A stretch of DNA of 64,000 nucleotides from Globodera rostochiensis (Eukaryota > Nematoda > Chromadorea > Rhabditida > Heteroderidae), in the NCBI GenBank assembly GCA_018350325.1, contig JAEVLN010000001.1, positions 5,857,254 to 5,921,253 on the forward strand, given 5' to 3'. Every line of letters begins with the position of its first letter. Within the stretch, counting starts at the first letter, position 1. The notes beneath the pieces are model-generated. The model searched no databases. It was not told where the DNA came from and saw only the letters and a program-made list of their open reading frames with translations. Position numbers and translations under genes: made by a program. Below, in pieces: positions 51,408-63,189 of the stretch.

Positions 51408-53021
51408 TCACTCCTCCGCTTCGTCGTCCTCCGCCGGCGGCAGTCGCTGTTTCTCCGCGTCCCTCTTCCCCAACTCTCTCCTGAACTCGTCGAATTTGTC
51501 GTCTGTTTCATGTGCATTCACTAACTCTTTTTGAGCAACGTTGTACTGCTTGTGCTTGTACTTCTTCCAGGCAGAACACCCGTAGATGATGGCAACCAAC
51601 AGGAGCAGGCAAACGATGATGACCAGAAGCGGGGGAAGCCAGGAAAGGGAGCCTGAAAGAGGAGAATTGAGGACAGGAAAAGCTGATGCCATCCAAAACC
51701 GAAGATTGCTTAAGGGGGGGGACAATTGCCAAAGCACTCACTGGTCACACGGAGGTGCTGCTCCAGGCTGAGCTCAAAGCGCTCTTTGGGGGCGTCCACC
51801 CTTGGGGGGAATTCGTTGTGCGCAACGCATCTGAAAAAAAGTATTATTGGGCGGTGGGCGGTGTTTGTTTGAATGAAAAGAGTAGGGGGATGCTTCTCCT
51901 ACGAGTGGAGGGAGGGATCGCGCTCTACACCCACGGGGAGGAGGAGGATTTTCTCCGCACTCCCTGCCCCAGACGCGAACGCTTTCTCTTCATTTCTCCT
52001 CTTTACCCCCCCCCCCCCGGAGGATTTACCCCCCCCCCCCCCCCGGGGGATTTACCCCCCCCCCCCCCCCCTCCACTCACTTGTAAATGCCCTCGTCCTT
52101 CTCACAAACTCTGCGAATGTGCAAATTCTCTCCATCCAACAAATACTTAAGCTGTGGACGCCCGTCGTCATCGTGCACAATGACACTCAAATCTGATTGA
52201 TGAAGATTGCGTTAAGTTAAGGACGGAAAGTGTGGGGAATTTCACTGAGTGCCGTGCCGTCCTTCGACCACGACAGCGTCGGCTTTGGGTAGCCAACCAC
52301 CGGACAACGGACCGTGGCGCTTTCGCCTGCCGCCATTTTGTTGGACGGGCCAACCCACGCAAATGCATTGGCCTCCTCCGGCCGATCAAATCGCATCGAC
52401 GCGTTGGCCGACAAAACGGGCCGCACTTTTGGGGGAATTAATTTGTCGGTTCAAAAGCCCCGCGGGGCTTTTCTTACTGTAAACGAACAAATTGCCAGTG
52501 ACGAGTTTGTCTTGCTCTGTTGTGATTTCGCATCGGTATTTGCCGATGGCGGAGGTTGGCACGAGGCCAAAGTCGAGGAAGGCCCGGTTGCCGTCGGGGT
52601 TGAGTCTGAACTTGACGGGAGGATGAACGGCACGGTTTGAGTGTGCGGGGGGTGGAGGTGTTCAAGACAATACCGGACCTGGCCTGATGGTGTCTAAGCG
52701 GCAGAGGATGCACGTGCACTGAAAAATTGGGGCAAATTAAGGAGACAGAGGGGCGAGTGAACAAAAGTAATAAAACGATCAGTTACCGAATCTGGCACTT
52801 TTGATCGGAAGCTGATCATTCCCATTCGAAGTGGCCTGACACCAAAGGGAACTCAAATTGGCCATTTGCGCGCCGTTTTCCGTGCTTTTTGCCGAGTTGG
52901 CATCGAATATCAATGCCAAATTGCCCTGGGCAAAAGGCTCGGCGGCCCAAACGCCGTTCGATTGGATGGCGACAAAAATGGCCAAAACGGTGAAGAAAAA
53001 GCTGCCGCTGCTGCTGTTCAT
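51408..53021 (-). CDS. Two-Ig-domain type I membrane protein
   Basis: The start MNSSSGSFFFTVLAIFVAIQ (53021) gives a signal peptide ending near NGVWA. Ig domain 1 has its Cys pair at SSLWCQATS and GKYRCEITTE, with FLDFGLVPTSAIG before the second Cys. Ig domain 2 has VRCPVVGYPKPTLSWSKDG and the classical DEGIYKCVAHNEF. A membrane helix (LLVIIVCLLLLVAIIYGCSA) follows an intron that ends CTCTTTCAG, then a 55-residue charged tail rich in Glu/Lys/Arg ending in TGA at 51408. Two Ig domains plus a single TM and short tail resemble basigin/neuroplastin-type or nematode RIG/ZIG proteins. The exact orthologue was not determined. One intron holds a poly-C array at about 52005-52072. Confidence 0.8.
52005..52072. 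repeat. Poly-C/GGGGGATTTA array
   Basis: Three units of C-run plus GG(A/G)GGATTTA in an intron of the Ig-protein gene. Confidence 0.85.
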
Positions 53022-54044
53022 CGATGGGAAACAAATCGGAAAGAATTCAAAAAGAAAAATGATTGTTCAACGCATCCCCGGCCAGTCCAATCACATCTGC
53101 TGAAAGCGTTCAGGGTGATTCAGCTCGAAGAGTGTGTGGGAAATGAATGAAAGTGTCGGGAGAGGGGGGGGGGGGGGGGAGGGAATGTTCTTCCCCCGGG
53201 GGGAGGGGCGGCTGAATTTGAGGCAAAACAAACGAAATAAAGCGAAAGTGTGTGAAATTGAATTGGACGCGATGGGCCGTCCAAACGACGCGATTTTCGC
53301 GTGCCTTTTTTTTTGTTGTCAGAAATTTCGCAGCCAAATTTTATTCGGCGGAAATTTTGGGGCGCCCGCAAATGAAAGGCAAAAGGGCGGCGCCGCCGGC
53401 GGCGGCGGCCAACGCAAAAATTGGAGGAAGAAGCGGCAAATTGAAGGGAAAAAAGGGGGATTTTGTGGCCAAAATGCCGCCGTCTGTCAGCAGGCGAAAG
53501 GGACGGAATTGGAGGGCATTTGGGGGGAGGGGGGCAAAGAGAAAGAATCAGTCAATTTGAAGGGAAAATAAATGAACGTTAAAGGCGCAGTTGTTGTCCC
53601 CTAAGGGGAAAGTCCCTCCCCCAAGGGGAAAACATAAAATCTAAGCATTTGAGGGGGCAAGGAAACTCCACCCGGCGAATGTTTGGGATGTTTTCACCAC
53701 ATTCGATCCGTCATTTCTCACATTAACCTCTGATCGGTGTTTGTTTGCTACCCCAATCGCCTCACCAGTGATAATCAATTCGAAGATAATCCGATCAAAA
53801 TGGATGGGAAAGTGATCGATGGCATAAACTAACTGATTGTGATTGATTCGGATGGAGTTAAGAGACAAGCGGAGAATGATTTGGGGGCAGGGAGACGACC
53901 GGATCCGTTGGAAGCTGTCTGTGCGTGTGGTTTGTGGTGTGGGGGGGGGGGGGGATTGCAGGTCGTGCTGTTGGGGAAGTTCGGTGGGTTGTGTGGGTTA
54001 GGGGGCCCTCCTTCTGCTGCCTTCCCCTCTTTTTAGCATCAAAG

Positions 54045-54355
54045 CTTGCGGGGGCTCGGGGGGAGGGGCTTGCGGGGGCGGGGGCTTGCGGGGGCGGGGG
54101 CTTGCGGGGGGGGGGGCTTGCGGGGGTGGGGGCTTGCGGGGGCGGGGCTTGCGGGGACGGGGGGAGGGGCTTGGGGACTTGCGGGGGCGGGGGCTTGCGG
54201 GGGCGGGGGCTTGCGGGGACGGGGGGAGGGGTGGGGGCGGGGGCTTGCGGGGGGAGGGGCTTGCGGGGGCGGGGGCTTGCGGGGGGCGGGGCTTGCGGGG
54301 GCGGGGGCTTGCGGGGGTGGGGGCTTGCGGGGGGCGGGGGCTTGCGGGGGATGGC
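54045..54355. repeat. G-rich minisatellite (GGGGGCGGGGGCTTGC)n
   Basis: About 19 units of 13-20 bp composed of GGGGGCGGGGGCTTGC with variants (GGGGTG, GGGGACGGGGGGAGG). Each unit has two or more G4 tracts, so intramolecular G-quadruplexes are expected on the + strand. Confidence 0.95.
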
Positions 54356-55720
54356 CATAATAAAATAATTTATGGACCGATGGGTTTCGCAGGCGAAGGC
54401 TTGAAACCGACGGCGGTGACTTTTCATTGTTTGACGACGACTTTTATTTGCACAAAATATTCAAAGCATCGCCCGCCGTCCGTTGGAAATGGAAGAATTT
54501 TGGGAAAAGATAATTTTGAGCATAAATGATGCCCTAAGGGGAGGTAAATGGATGATGATGCCCTGTGGGCCTAAATAATGCATGAACGTGCCTTGCGGGC
54601 ATATATTTTGGAACTTTGGTCGCTTGCGGCTAAAAGGTTTCTCCATTTTTTGGGCTTTCTGCAAAATTATCCCGCTGATAATCCAGTAGCGGGGGGGGGG
54701 GCAGTCAAATCATTCATCAAAAATCTCGAAAAGCCTCTCTATTAGCTGCTGACGCAGCGGTTTCCCCTCCGGCGATGAAACTCTGCCGTCCACCGGTTCA
54801 TTCATTCTCTGATCGATTTGTTTGTTTTGGAGTAAAAACAGCGCACGCTTTGCTTTTTTTGAGTGGGGGGGGGGGGGGAGGAGGAATCTGGCTGATTCGG
54901 AAGGAATTCCCTCCATTCGCCGCCTCTGTCCTCCTCCACCGCCTCAACGCCCGGGGGGGGGGGGGGGGGGGGGGGGGACAACAAACGATCGAATGGATGG
55001 AGAGGGAGAAATGGGGTGAGCGGAGTGAGTAACCCTCGGGGAGATGCACAGCCCACCCGCCACCCCCCCCCCCCCCCCCCCGCCCTTATGGGGTATTCTC
55101 TCTCACCTCCCCCCCCCCCCCCGGGCCGTGCTTTCCCCCCCCGGGCCGTGCTTTTTTGGGTGGTCGTTTTCCTCTGACTGCTGAAGAGCCGTCCGTCCGT
55201 TGGCTGTCCTCCCCCCCCCCCCTCTTTTTGTTGGTTTGGTTCAACAACGCGCGAAGGAATATATCTTTGGACAGCAAAGAAAGGATTGAATCGCATGGAA
55301 TAAACAACATTTTGTTGAGGCAAAAGAAATTGCGAAATTGCCGAAGGCGACGGGCGGCGACGGCCGTTGCCGCGGGGGTCGTTAGGGAATTGAATTTGTG
55401 ACGAATTGAGGGAAATTGGAGATTTTAATCTTTTTGTATGGGCGTCAATTGGTTCAAAAGTTTTTGAATTATTTTTTTTGCATTATCAGACACTAATTGG
55501 GTAATTAGAGAGGACCGGATTCTTTGTTCGTTCGTGCTTTTAGAAAAAATCGAAATAAATTCAAAATGTTTAGAGACGTGAATAAATTGAAAACAAAAAC
55601 AAATTAACGGTGCCCCACAAAATGTCAGACACGAAAGAGTTTTTTATTTTAAATTAATAACAAAAATCAGTTGCGTACATTGCTTTCTACTTGCCGCCGA
55701 ATTGTTTAAGTCGGCAGGAT

Positions 55721-55792
55721 GACATTTGGTCGACGCGACATATCATCGACAAACAAAAATACGACATTTGGTCGACGTGACATATCGTCGAC
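55721..55792. repeat. Duplicated GTCGAC palindromic element
   Basis: Two copies 42 bp apart of a 30-bp sequence, GACATTTGGTCGACGCGACA followed by TATCATCGAC. Each contains GTCGAC and near-symmetric CGAC/GTCG halves. Differences: C/T in GACG(C/T)GAC and A/G in ATC(A/G)TCGAC. Confidence 0.85.
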
Positions 55793-56723
55793 GAAGCAAA
55801 GATCCAAAATTAAAATGAAAATATGTACATATATCGGTGCTTAAATGGCACACCAACAAAATTGTTTTTAAAATTAAATATGTAACGGAAGTTTTGTTTT
55901 TGTTTTTGTTTTGACCCGCCCCGGTAATTACCTAATTAATATGGCTTTGTCCGTGTTTAAATTGTAAGGCCCAATCAATCATTTTTCGTTTCGTCCGCTT
56001 AAAATACGGTAAAATAAAAATGGCACTCTCTCAGTGAAAAGGAAAGGGAAAAGCATTCGCTTTGGCAGTCCAAGCGGAAGAATATTTCGGCTAATTAATT
56101 GTTTGATAAGCTGCCGCCCCCTGTCACTTCAACAGCAGCGTCGGAAGGTTGAGATTTTCCTTTTATGTCAGGGGGGCCTTGCCTCCCCCGGGGGGTAGGG
56201 GTGTCTTGCCCCCCCCCTCGGGGGGTAGGGGGGGGGGCCTCCCTCCCCCCGATGATGAGCCAGTGCCAGCACCACCCCCCCCCTTACCCCACAAATGCCA
56301 TGTTCATTGACTCGATTCCATCGATCGATCGCTGGGGGGGGGGGAATAAAATGGTGAATGTTTATTTGATTTATTTCGTTGCAAAAATTGTTCTAATTGT
56401 TTTTGTTTGGAGCATTTTAAACAGTTAATGCCAAAAACGAAAGTGTCCGTTTAACTCACTAAATGCCTTTGTATGCGGAAATATAATAAATTCGTCCCTT
56501 TTTTGAATATTTTTTGAGGTTTTTGGACCGGCGCTCCCCGCCCATTTTGACCCTCCGATAATTCTTCCGAAACTTTTCTTTATTTTTACGCATTTTCTGC
56601 CCGCTAAAATTGACTATTAAAATCGTTTCAGTAGGCGACTGAATCGACCAAATGGTGGCAAAATTTTTTGGAAATTCCTTCCAATTGAATGCCAAAAAAT
56701 TAATGGCATTTTAAGAAGCGCCC

Positions 56724-56754
56724 CCTCCCCTCAGGCAAAACGCCTGAGGGGAGG
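56724..56754. other. Perfect 13-bp hairpin
   Basis: CCTCCCCTCAGGC, loop AAAAC, GCCTGAGGGGAGG. No gene is adjacent. Confidence 0.85.
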
Positions 56755-57936
56755 CAAAAGATAATCCCGCGTCGCTTTTAGCCATTCATTCCCTCGGGCG
56801 CATTTCCGTTTTTAGCAACAATCTCTAATTTGCGTCGTTCGGGACAAGTCGCCGTCCCGCCAATGCCATGGAACCAAAACTAAAAAATTGTTGTCGTCTG
56901 GTGGGGGGGGGGGGGTGCCGGAAGAGGGCAAAGAGGACAGATCAGTCTGCGCGAAAAGAAGAGAAAGAAAGAGAGTGCGCCTGGGGGGATTGGCATTGGC
57001 ATTGTGGGTGGAGGGGATTGGCATTGGCATTGGCATTCTCGCGCTTTTTAGCAAATGCGGTGGACGGTTTGTGAAATACAAATCCGCCCATTTGCCGACT
57101 TTTCCTCTCCGTTTATATTCATTTTCGTCCCCTCCCCCCCCCCTCCCCTCCGGCGATAAACAAAACAAGCGAAAGACACTTTGCCCATTCACTCTGCCTT
57201 TTTGATTCTTTTGCCCTTCGGCCACATTGCCCGTACATTTTCTATTTTTGTGTCTTTTGCTTTTCTCACAATTTTTCCCAATAAAAATTGTGCGTTGAGA
57301 GAATAATGTGACAAAAAAAGGTAAAAATGTTTAGTGCCAACGGCGACTACAACGCACATGGACAGTAACAGAAACAAATTGTTGATGAACAACGCCCAGC
57401 AGCAGCTCCAGTGGCAGTGCGTTTTCAATTTCTGTTTTTAGCACTTTTATGGCCGTCGGGCCGATGTGTTTGTTAAATTTTGCGAGTTTTGTACGTAGGC
57501 GAACACTTTGAACATTTTGTACCATTACCCTTTCCCCCCGGGGGAGAAAATCGAATTGCATCGAACGATACTTTTTTCCGTATTTACGTTGTAGGGATAG
57601 CTGCTGTTTCATTTGTTGGTTAAATTGATTGAAAATGTGGGGGCCAGCAGCAGGCCAATGTCCCCCCCCCCCGTCCATACAACAAAACATCTGCTGTCCC
57701 CCCCAATGAACGAACGGAACGGTATGTGCAAGCCGTACATTCTACGATTAGTTTCCTCCAAACAGCTTGAACATGAGTTCCCTCTTTCCCAAACTCCGGG
57801 ACTTTCCCCTTAACTTTGAGCAAATTGAACATGAACGGGGGGAGGGGCGGGGGTGGACGCCTTGCTAAACGCTAAACGCCTCTTCGTATTCTGCTAGAAT
57901 GCAACGTCACATGGACTCATTTCCATTTCAGAGTTT

Positions 57937-60900
57937 TGCGCCTCGCGGCGCCCTTTGCCCCAACCTCCGCCACTTCGTCCAACAGTGTCGGTGTCGGCCC
58001 GGGCCCCGCTGAACTCGCCCAACTTTGGCATTCTGTTGTTGGCGGGACGCATCAGGAACAAATGTTGCCCCGGGGATTGTAAGTGTTTGTTGTGTTTAAT
58101 TAGCTCAAACCCCGGGGGGTTCCCCCTAAAGTGACGGACCAAAAGAGTCCGAGACGGTTCAGTTGGCGTCAATTGGCCGATTCACCGCCCCAATCTTCCT
58201 GCTGGACGCCCTGTCACCTGATCAGCCCGTCGATTGTCCACTCTCTGCTGGTACCTCAACGGACCAATGAGCACCACCAACAACAGCCACAGCCACAACA
58301 ATTTATGTTTCCCAAGGAAATGTCAGTTGATGTACACTCCGATCATCACCAGCACCAGCAACAGCAGCAGCATTTTGCAATGGACAACCATCACAATATT
58401 TTGGTAACAACCACCTGCTGACATTCGATCACCAGAATAATTTGACAATTTAACCCCACAAAGCTCAAGCCGATTGAATACAGCGAATGTGCAGGAGGGA
58501 GGCAAGGAGTTGGAGGCGAAGCAGAAACAGCTGCTGTTGCTGCTTGGATGGGGGCCGAGACGAATTCGGAGATGGACGAAGAAGCGGTGGACGGAGTCGG
58601 GGGTTCGTCAGTCAGGCGGGCAGAAGCAAAGGGAACGGAGGAGGCCCCAGCGGCGGAAGACGTACAGCTTGAAGAGGACGAGCCCGACGAGGGCGAGCAG
58701 GTTGTGAGTCTAAAAGCGGCTCTGTTGCTGGGGCAAAGGCTTTTTGACCTTTGTCCTAAGCCGCCGAACAAAAAGGCATTCCCCCAACCCCAAAATGTTC
58801 ACACCCTTTCCATTTGCCCCTTTCGAAACCGTAGTGACTGACTGTCCCGTGGCGGCCGTCACTCTTCGGGACCCCCCCCCCCCCCCGGCGCCGGTCTCCC
58901 CGTCCCCCGGTTGTCTCTTCTGTCTCCCCTCACACTTATATATTGTTTATTGATTGCCCCTCCGGGGGAAAGGCTCACTGAGACCATAGTCCGTCAGTCT
59001 CTTTTCCTTTTTTTCAATCATTTCCATTAAAAATATGCTTTGCTCAAATAGATGGACACAACAAGCAATGAGAGTAAAATAAACGGAAAACGGTGTGTGA
59101 ATGAAAGTGAACGAATCGTCCGTGCCCCCCCCCCCCCCCCGAGGGGTATAGGCCCCCGGGGGGACAATGCGAGCGGCGCCGCCGGCGGCGGCGGCGGGCG
59201 CAGAGAGTGCGGCGCCGCGGGGGGACTCGCATTTCTTTTCTCAATAGCGCCTTTATTTGTCCTTTCTTTGCATATCATTTCTTCTGTTTTTCCACCGCCG
59301 GGTAAATGTTTTTTGTTCGTTGAGGGTCCACCGAAAAAAAAATTGGCCATTTCAATCGTTCCCCGGGGCAATTCCCGGTCACTGCCCCCCCCGCCCCCCC
59401 CTCAGGGGTGACTCATTTGTAACAAATTATTCTTTTCCCCTCTTTCTCAATAATCATTTCAGTTGAGTCCTTTTATGTGGAACATTAAAACAAACAATAA
59501 GCCCTCTGTCGATTCCCCAAAAATTGTTGTTTTCTTCTTCCCCAGAGGGGCCCTTTCGATGCTTTACTCGTCTCCCTCTCCCTTCGTTTGATGGCATTGG
59601 CATTTGCCCCCCCCCCCCAATTTCTTTTTATTTTTTGGACTGTCGAAATCTGTGGGCTGTTTCTTCGTTTTTTCTTTTTGTTTTTGCTGCTGCATGGCTT
59701 TAATTTAGCAGCTTTTGCACGCACTTTCCCCCACTCCGCCGGCCCGACAGTTCGTCCACCAACTTCTGACCCAACAACAACAACAACAACAACAACAACA
59801 GCTCGACTCCTCCTCCTCCTCCTCATCCGTTGCTGCTGCTGAGATGTTCATCTACAGACGGAGTTCCAGACTCGCTTCGCCGTCGAAGGGACCGCCGCCA
59901 CCAATCAGTGCGGAAAGGCCATGCGGAACGGCAACAATAACAACAGAAAAGACGACGACGACGGCACCGGTGCCGGACAAAATGCCCAAATTGGAGCGCC
60001 AGGAGGTCGGCCTTTTCAAAATGGTCTCTCTCTGTTTGAGTTTGGGGCTGTCGGGGTTATACAAAACCATCTGGAAAACAGCACAAATGGAGAATCTTTT
60101 TTATTTATTCTGCCGATTTGTTACTTAGCATTCCTAAATGTTCTAATCCAATCAGCAGCAGCGCAGAAGATCAAAATGGTCTTTGTGCCAAAGAAACAAA
60201 TTTAATAATAAGACACATTTTGTAACTTTTTTGCCTTTAAAACAGATGGAAGAGCAACAGAACAAGCGGCCGCCGCACTCACCGGACAGTGGCGGCGAAG
60301 AATGCGAAAACGTTCACCCGCCTCTGTTGGTGGCGGAAGGCGGCGCCGACTGCACGGCGCCGCCGCCGCCGCCGGAACGTCCGGTTCCTTTGCTCGTGCC
60401 GAAGCGCCTTTTGGAGATGGCCGCGACGGCAATAACGGCACATTCACAAAACGAAAAGCAGCGGCAGCAAAATGACGGGGACACCCTCCGCGCGTGGGGG
60501 GCCCTCCCAACGAACTGCTCCCCGTCCAGCCGCAGCTCGTCGGGTGTATCCACCGCAGATTCGGCCAGTCTTGACGGAGGTGGAGGAGCCCGACGGATGA
60601 CAAATGGCGGCATTGTTGACGACGCTGGCTGTAAACCGCCGCCGCCGGCGGCGCTTGTGAAGGAGGGACGAGGGAGGAAGCGCCTTGCCGCCGGCAACGG
60701 GCCGAACGACGGAGTGCCGCCGTTGCGCAAGAGGCGACGGGTGGGGCCACGGATTGGTCCGCGAAGGAAACGTCGCGCACAACCGGCCAAAGGACAAGGC
60801 ATAGGGCGACAGACCGAAGCAGCAGCACAGGTACTGCTCGAGCACGGCGGCGTCAGCCCGTCCTCACTCAAAATGGCGTTAATCCGTGTGCCGGAACAAG

Positions 60901-61721
60901 CACAACAACTCATTGCTGATCGCAGCAAAAGGTGATCAATCGATCTTCCCCTGTAGCGAAGAATCACTCACTCACTCATTAGTGGCTTAAGAGGGGCGGC
61001 GCCTCCCCCTCTTCTTCCGTTGGTCTCCAATTGGCGCCCAGTCGGCCCCGGTTGCGTGCGCCGTCTCCTGGCCGACTCGCGCGACCATTTCATTTGCTAC
61101 GACGCGATTCGCCATCGAAGTGTGCCCGGCGTGGCCATTCGCGTTGGCGATTGCGTTCAGATCAACTCGGCGGACAATGAAGACGACCTCTTTGTGGTCA
61201 GTCGGCCGGCACTTTTGCTGCTGTTGTGCCCCCTCCGGGGTACAAATCAATCACTTTTCACTTTCTCAGGGCCGCGTGTTGGCCATCAATTACGAGCCGG
61301 AGGGCCGTTCTCTCCAACTGACCCTGCTGTGGTTCTACACACAACGCCAACTGCCGACGGCGCCGGCCGATGCCTCCGGGTTGGACCCGCGCGAGCTGTT
61401 CTCATCAAAGCATTTGGACTCTGTGAACGTGGACTCCGTGGACGCTGTGATCCATGTGCTCACATTCGCCGAGTATTGTCGGTCAGTTTTGAATTTTGGT
61501 ACTGCTGAACCCTTTCCTCCCCAACAACTTTTGTGTTCCAATTTGACAGTTATCGAGCTGAACTTGCGGCTGCTTGGCCGCCAAATGGTCAAGGCGTTCA
61601 GGCAGTGGCGCGTCCATGTCCATGTCCACGGACTGCCAGCAATTACCCCCGACGTGACTTCCTGCCACCGATGGGAACTCCGCTCGACTCGGTGACTTTT
61701 GTGTGGTCTTTAAGACCGTAA
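57937..61721 (+). CDS. BAHD1-like BAH-domain chromatin protein
   Basis: Phase-consistent exons: 57937-58079 (least certain), 58132-58403, 58464-58700, 59709-60005, 60246-60931, 60983-61196, 61270-61481 and 61550-61721. The true 5' end may lie further upstream. The N-terminal two thirds are low complexity: poly-Gln, His/Gln, acidic EDVQLEEDEPDEGEQ, then MFIYRRSSRLASPSKG and basic NLS-like RKRRRVGPRIGPRRKRRAQP. The C-terminus is a BAH domain: DHFICYDAIRHRSVPGVAIR, VGDCVQINSADNEDDLFV, GRVLAINYEPEGRSLQLTLL, ELFSSKHLDSVNVDSVDAVI and HVLTFAEYCRYRAELA. The LF(S)SKHxDxVxVxSV...HVLTFAEYCR pattern is that of vertebrate BAHD1, a heterochromatin protein that reads H3K27me3. The domain is certain; BAHD1 orthology is likely. 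Part of it is duplicated at 63190-63803. Confidence 0.82.
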
Positions 61722-62201
61722 TTATTTGGGTGACATCAAAAGGTGTTCTTCTGCCGAAGCGTGTTCAGTCTGACCAGAAAACGGATCAAATCGTTCGGTT
61801 GCGCTAAGCCTATCAAATCGTTGCGTTGTCTCCGCCCGTAATAAGGGAAGAGATGAAGCACAAAAACAAATAAAATAGAGAGGTCGAGCATAATGGCAAT
61901 GACGTCACTTTCTTTTCCTCCCGCCCCCCCCCCCGGCGATACGAAAGCAAAAGCGGTCCCCCCCCCAACAGCTTTTTGATCTACGGATAGGTATATTCTT
62001 TCTTGTGCTATACGTATATATATAATATGTCTTCCGGCATTCCCTTCCTTCCCCCCACCCCATTTTGTTTCGTTTTTTTGATTGTTGTCTTGACACTTTC
62101 TTTATTTGATGATGAAACATTTTAATACGGTAAATGTGCTGTGGGGGCCTGCCCAGCAGTTGTTGTGACAGGAAAGGCGAAGAGGGGCATGATCAATTCG
62201 A
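61722..62201. other. 3' flank of the BAHD1-like gene
   Basis: Contains C-runs (61925, 61957) and a TATACGTATATATATAATATG stretch followed by a segment (62020-62105) repeated downstream of the partial duplicate at 63715-63803. It probably contains the 3' UTR. Confidence 0.5.
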
Positions 62202-62665
62202 TTAGGAAGAAGCGGGATGGAGCGGGTCAGAACTCGCGCGCCTACCGACGCCCCACACGTCTGAACTCGGACTCGTGCAAAACGGCGCCCCTGGCTCTCC
62301 AGTGTACCCATAACCAATGTCGTAGACACTTTGCAAAACTGAATTAGAAAGTTCGGCGGGAGCAGGACTCCCGTTGGAAAGTATGAGACACTCCCGTTCC
62401 CTCGCAAATTTTGAATTCCCCTTCCCATGTCTCACAATTTAAATGCCATTTTCAAAACAGTTTTATCAGGCAAAAACTTGCCGCGGGCGTTGTATCTGAC
62501 GGTTTCGATGTTTTCGCGGTCAATGCGTTCGGTCATGACAGCGAACTGTCGAGTGAACATTTCCGCAGTCAATTGCGATGGGTCCTCCAGCTCCGAAAGT
62601 CCGACGTTATTTGGCACACGGAAGAATGCCGCAAGAACTGGAATTGTTAGGATGAAAATGCTTCT
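62202..62665 (-). CDS. Small protein of unknown function (incomplete model)
   Basis: Two exons look coding. The first (from about 62660 down to 62440) begins in a hydrophobic SIFILTIPVLAAFF segment and continues VPNNVGLSELEDPSQLTAEM, FAVMTERIDRENIETVRYNA and LPDKTVLKMAF, ending at a GTGAGA donor. The second starts after TCTAATTCAG near 62341 and reads LQSVYDIGYGYTGEPGAPFC, SSDVWGVGRRASS and LHPASS to TAA at 62202, in phase. The hydrophobic start suggests a signal peptide, but no Met exon was found upstream, so the model is 5'-incomplete. No family was recognised. Confidence 0.45.
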
Positions 62666-62831
62666 TATTTTATGTAACTTTTAAAATTTTGTGTCATAAA
62701 TTTTAAAAAGATTGAAATTAGATCATAAAAATTAATTTACGGTTTCGTATGGGTATCAGTCGCAGCTGACGGATTCTGCCTGCTACCCAATTTATGCGAC
62801 CAATCGCCTGAGAAAGGCGTGTGCGCTTAAT

Positions 62832-63050
62832 TTAAAATGAGTTTTCTTTTTTAATAAAAAAAAACACCTCTTTTCTAAGGATTTCTTGTCGTGCCAATTC
62901 ATTCTTAATCCATTTGAATTGTTTTTTGACCACAAAATAGTCAAATGCGGCAGAAACTCGGACCGCGCCCCATCTAACGTCAAAAGAAAGAGCATCGGCC
63001 AGTTCCGCAAGCAGTTCAGGGGGAATTTTTCTTCGTATCGGCTGTGGCAT
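62832..63050 (-). CDS. F-box-like fragment
   Basis: The frame from Met 63050 encodes 72 residues: MPQPIRRKIPPELLAELADA, then FDVRWGAVRVSAAFDYFVVK and FKWIKNELARQEILRKE. The IPPELLAEL...V..VS.AFDYFV pattern resembles the N-terminal F-box found in large nematode families (IPxExxxxxxxFL...L...S..F). A downstream recognition domain is absent. It may be a truncated gene or an exon of the minus-strand gene at 62202-62665, which lies downstream on the same strand. The F-box call is by pattern only. Confidence 0.4.
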   Translation of the reverse strand: MPQPIRRKIPPELLAELADALSFDVRWGAVRVSAAFDYFVVKKQFKWIKNELARQEILRKEVFFFIKKENSF

Positions 63051-63130
63051 CGCTTTTATTATAAGTAAACTGGGATTTTTATGGTGGAAAGGATGTTCTG
63101 AGTCGATGATGGCCTCTTTGGGTTGGGTTC

Positions 63131-63134
63131 ATGA

Positions 63135-63166
<32 letters not shown>

Positions 63167-63168
63167 GA
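63131..63168. repeat. GAAA tetranucleotide repeat
   Basis: Nine to ten GAAA units directly upstream of the duplicated BAHD1-like segment. Confidence 0.9.
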
Positions 63169-63189
63169 GGTCACGATGATGAGAAACAT

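Larger units (their letters stand above)
53022..57936. other. Large gene-poor interval
   Basis: Almost 5 kb with no convincing gene. It holds a G-rich minisatellite (54045-54355) and long G or C runs (53165, 54955, 55062, 55107, 55208, 56220, 56335). A GTCGAC duplicate (55721-55792) and a perfect hairpin (56724-56754) are also present. A minus-strand stretch 54710-54812 (NEPVDGRVSSPEGKPLRQQL then IERLFEIFDE and TGA) reads like a terminal exon after TCGATCAG, but no partner exon was found. Plus-strand 56870-57200 and minus-strand 57190-57830 hold open stretches without recognisable motifs; the latter may include 5' exons or antisense of the BAHD1-like gene. Confidence 0.5.

Noticed and set aside
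53858..54427. Pro/Ala/Lys-rich frame resembling an extensin
   Set aside because: Produced by the G-rich minisatellite. Units vary in length, which would break any selected frame.
60202..60967. Large minus-strand frames opposite the BAHD1-like exon
   Set aside because: Antisense shadows of a GC-rich exon; the plus strand carries phase-matched introns and a BAH domain.
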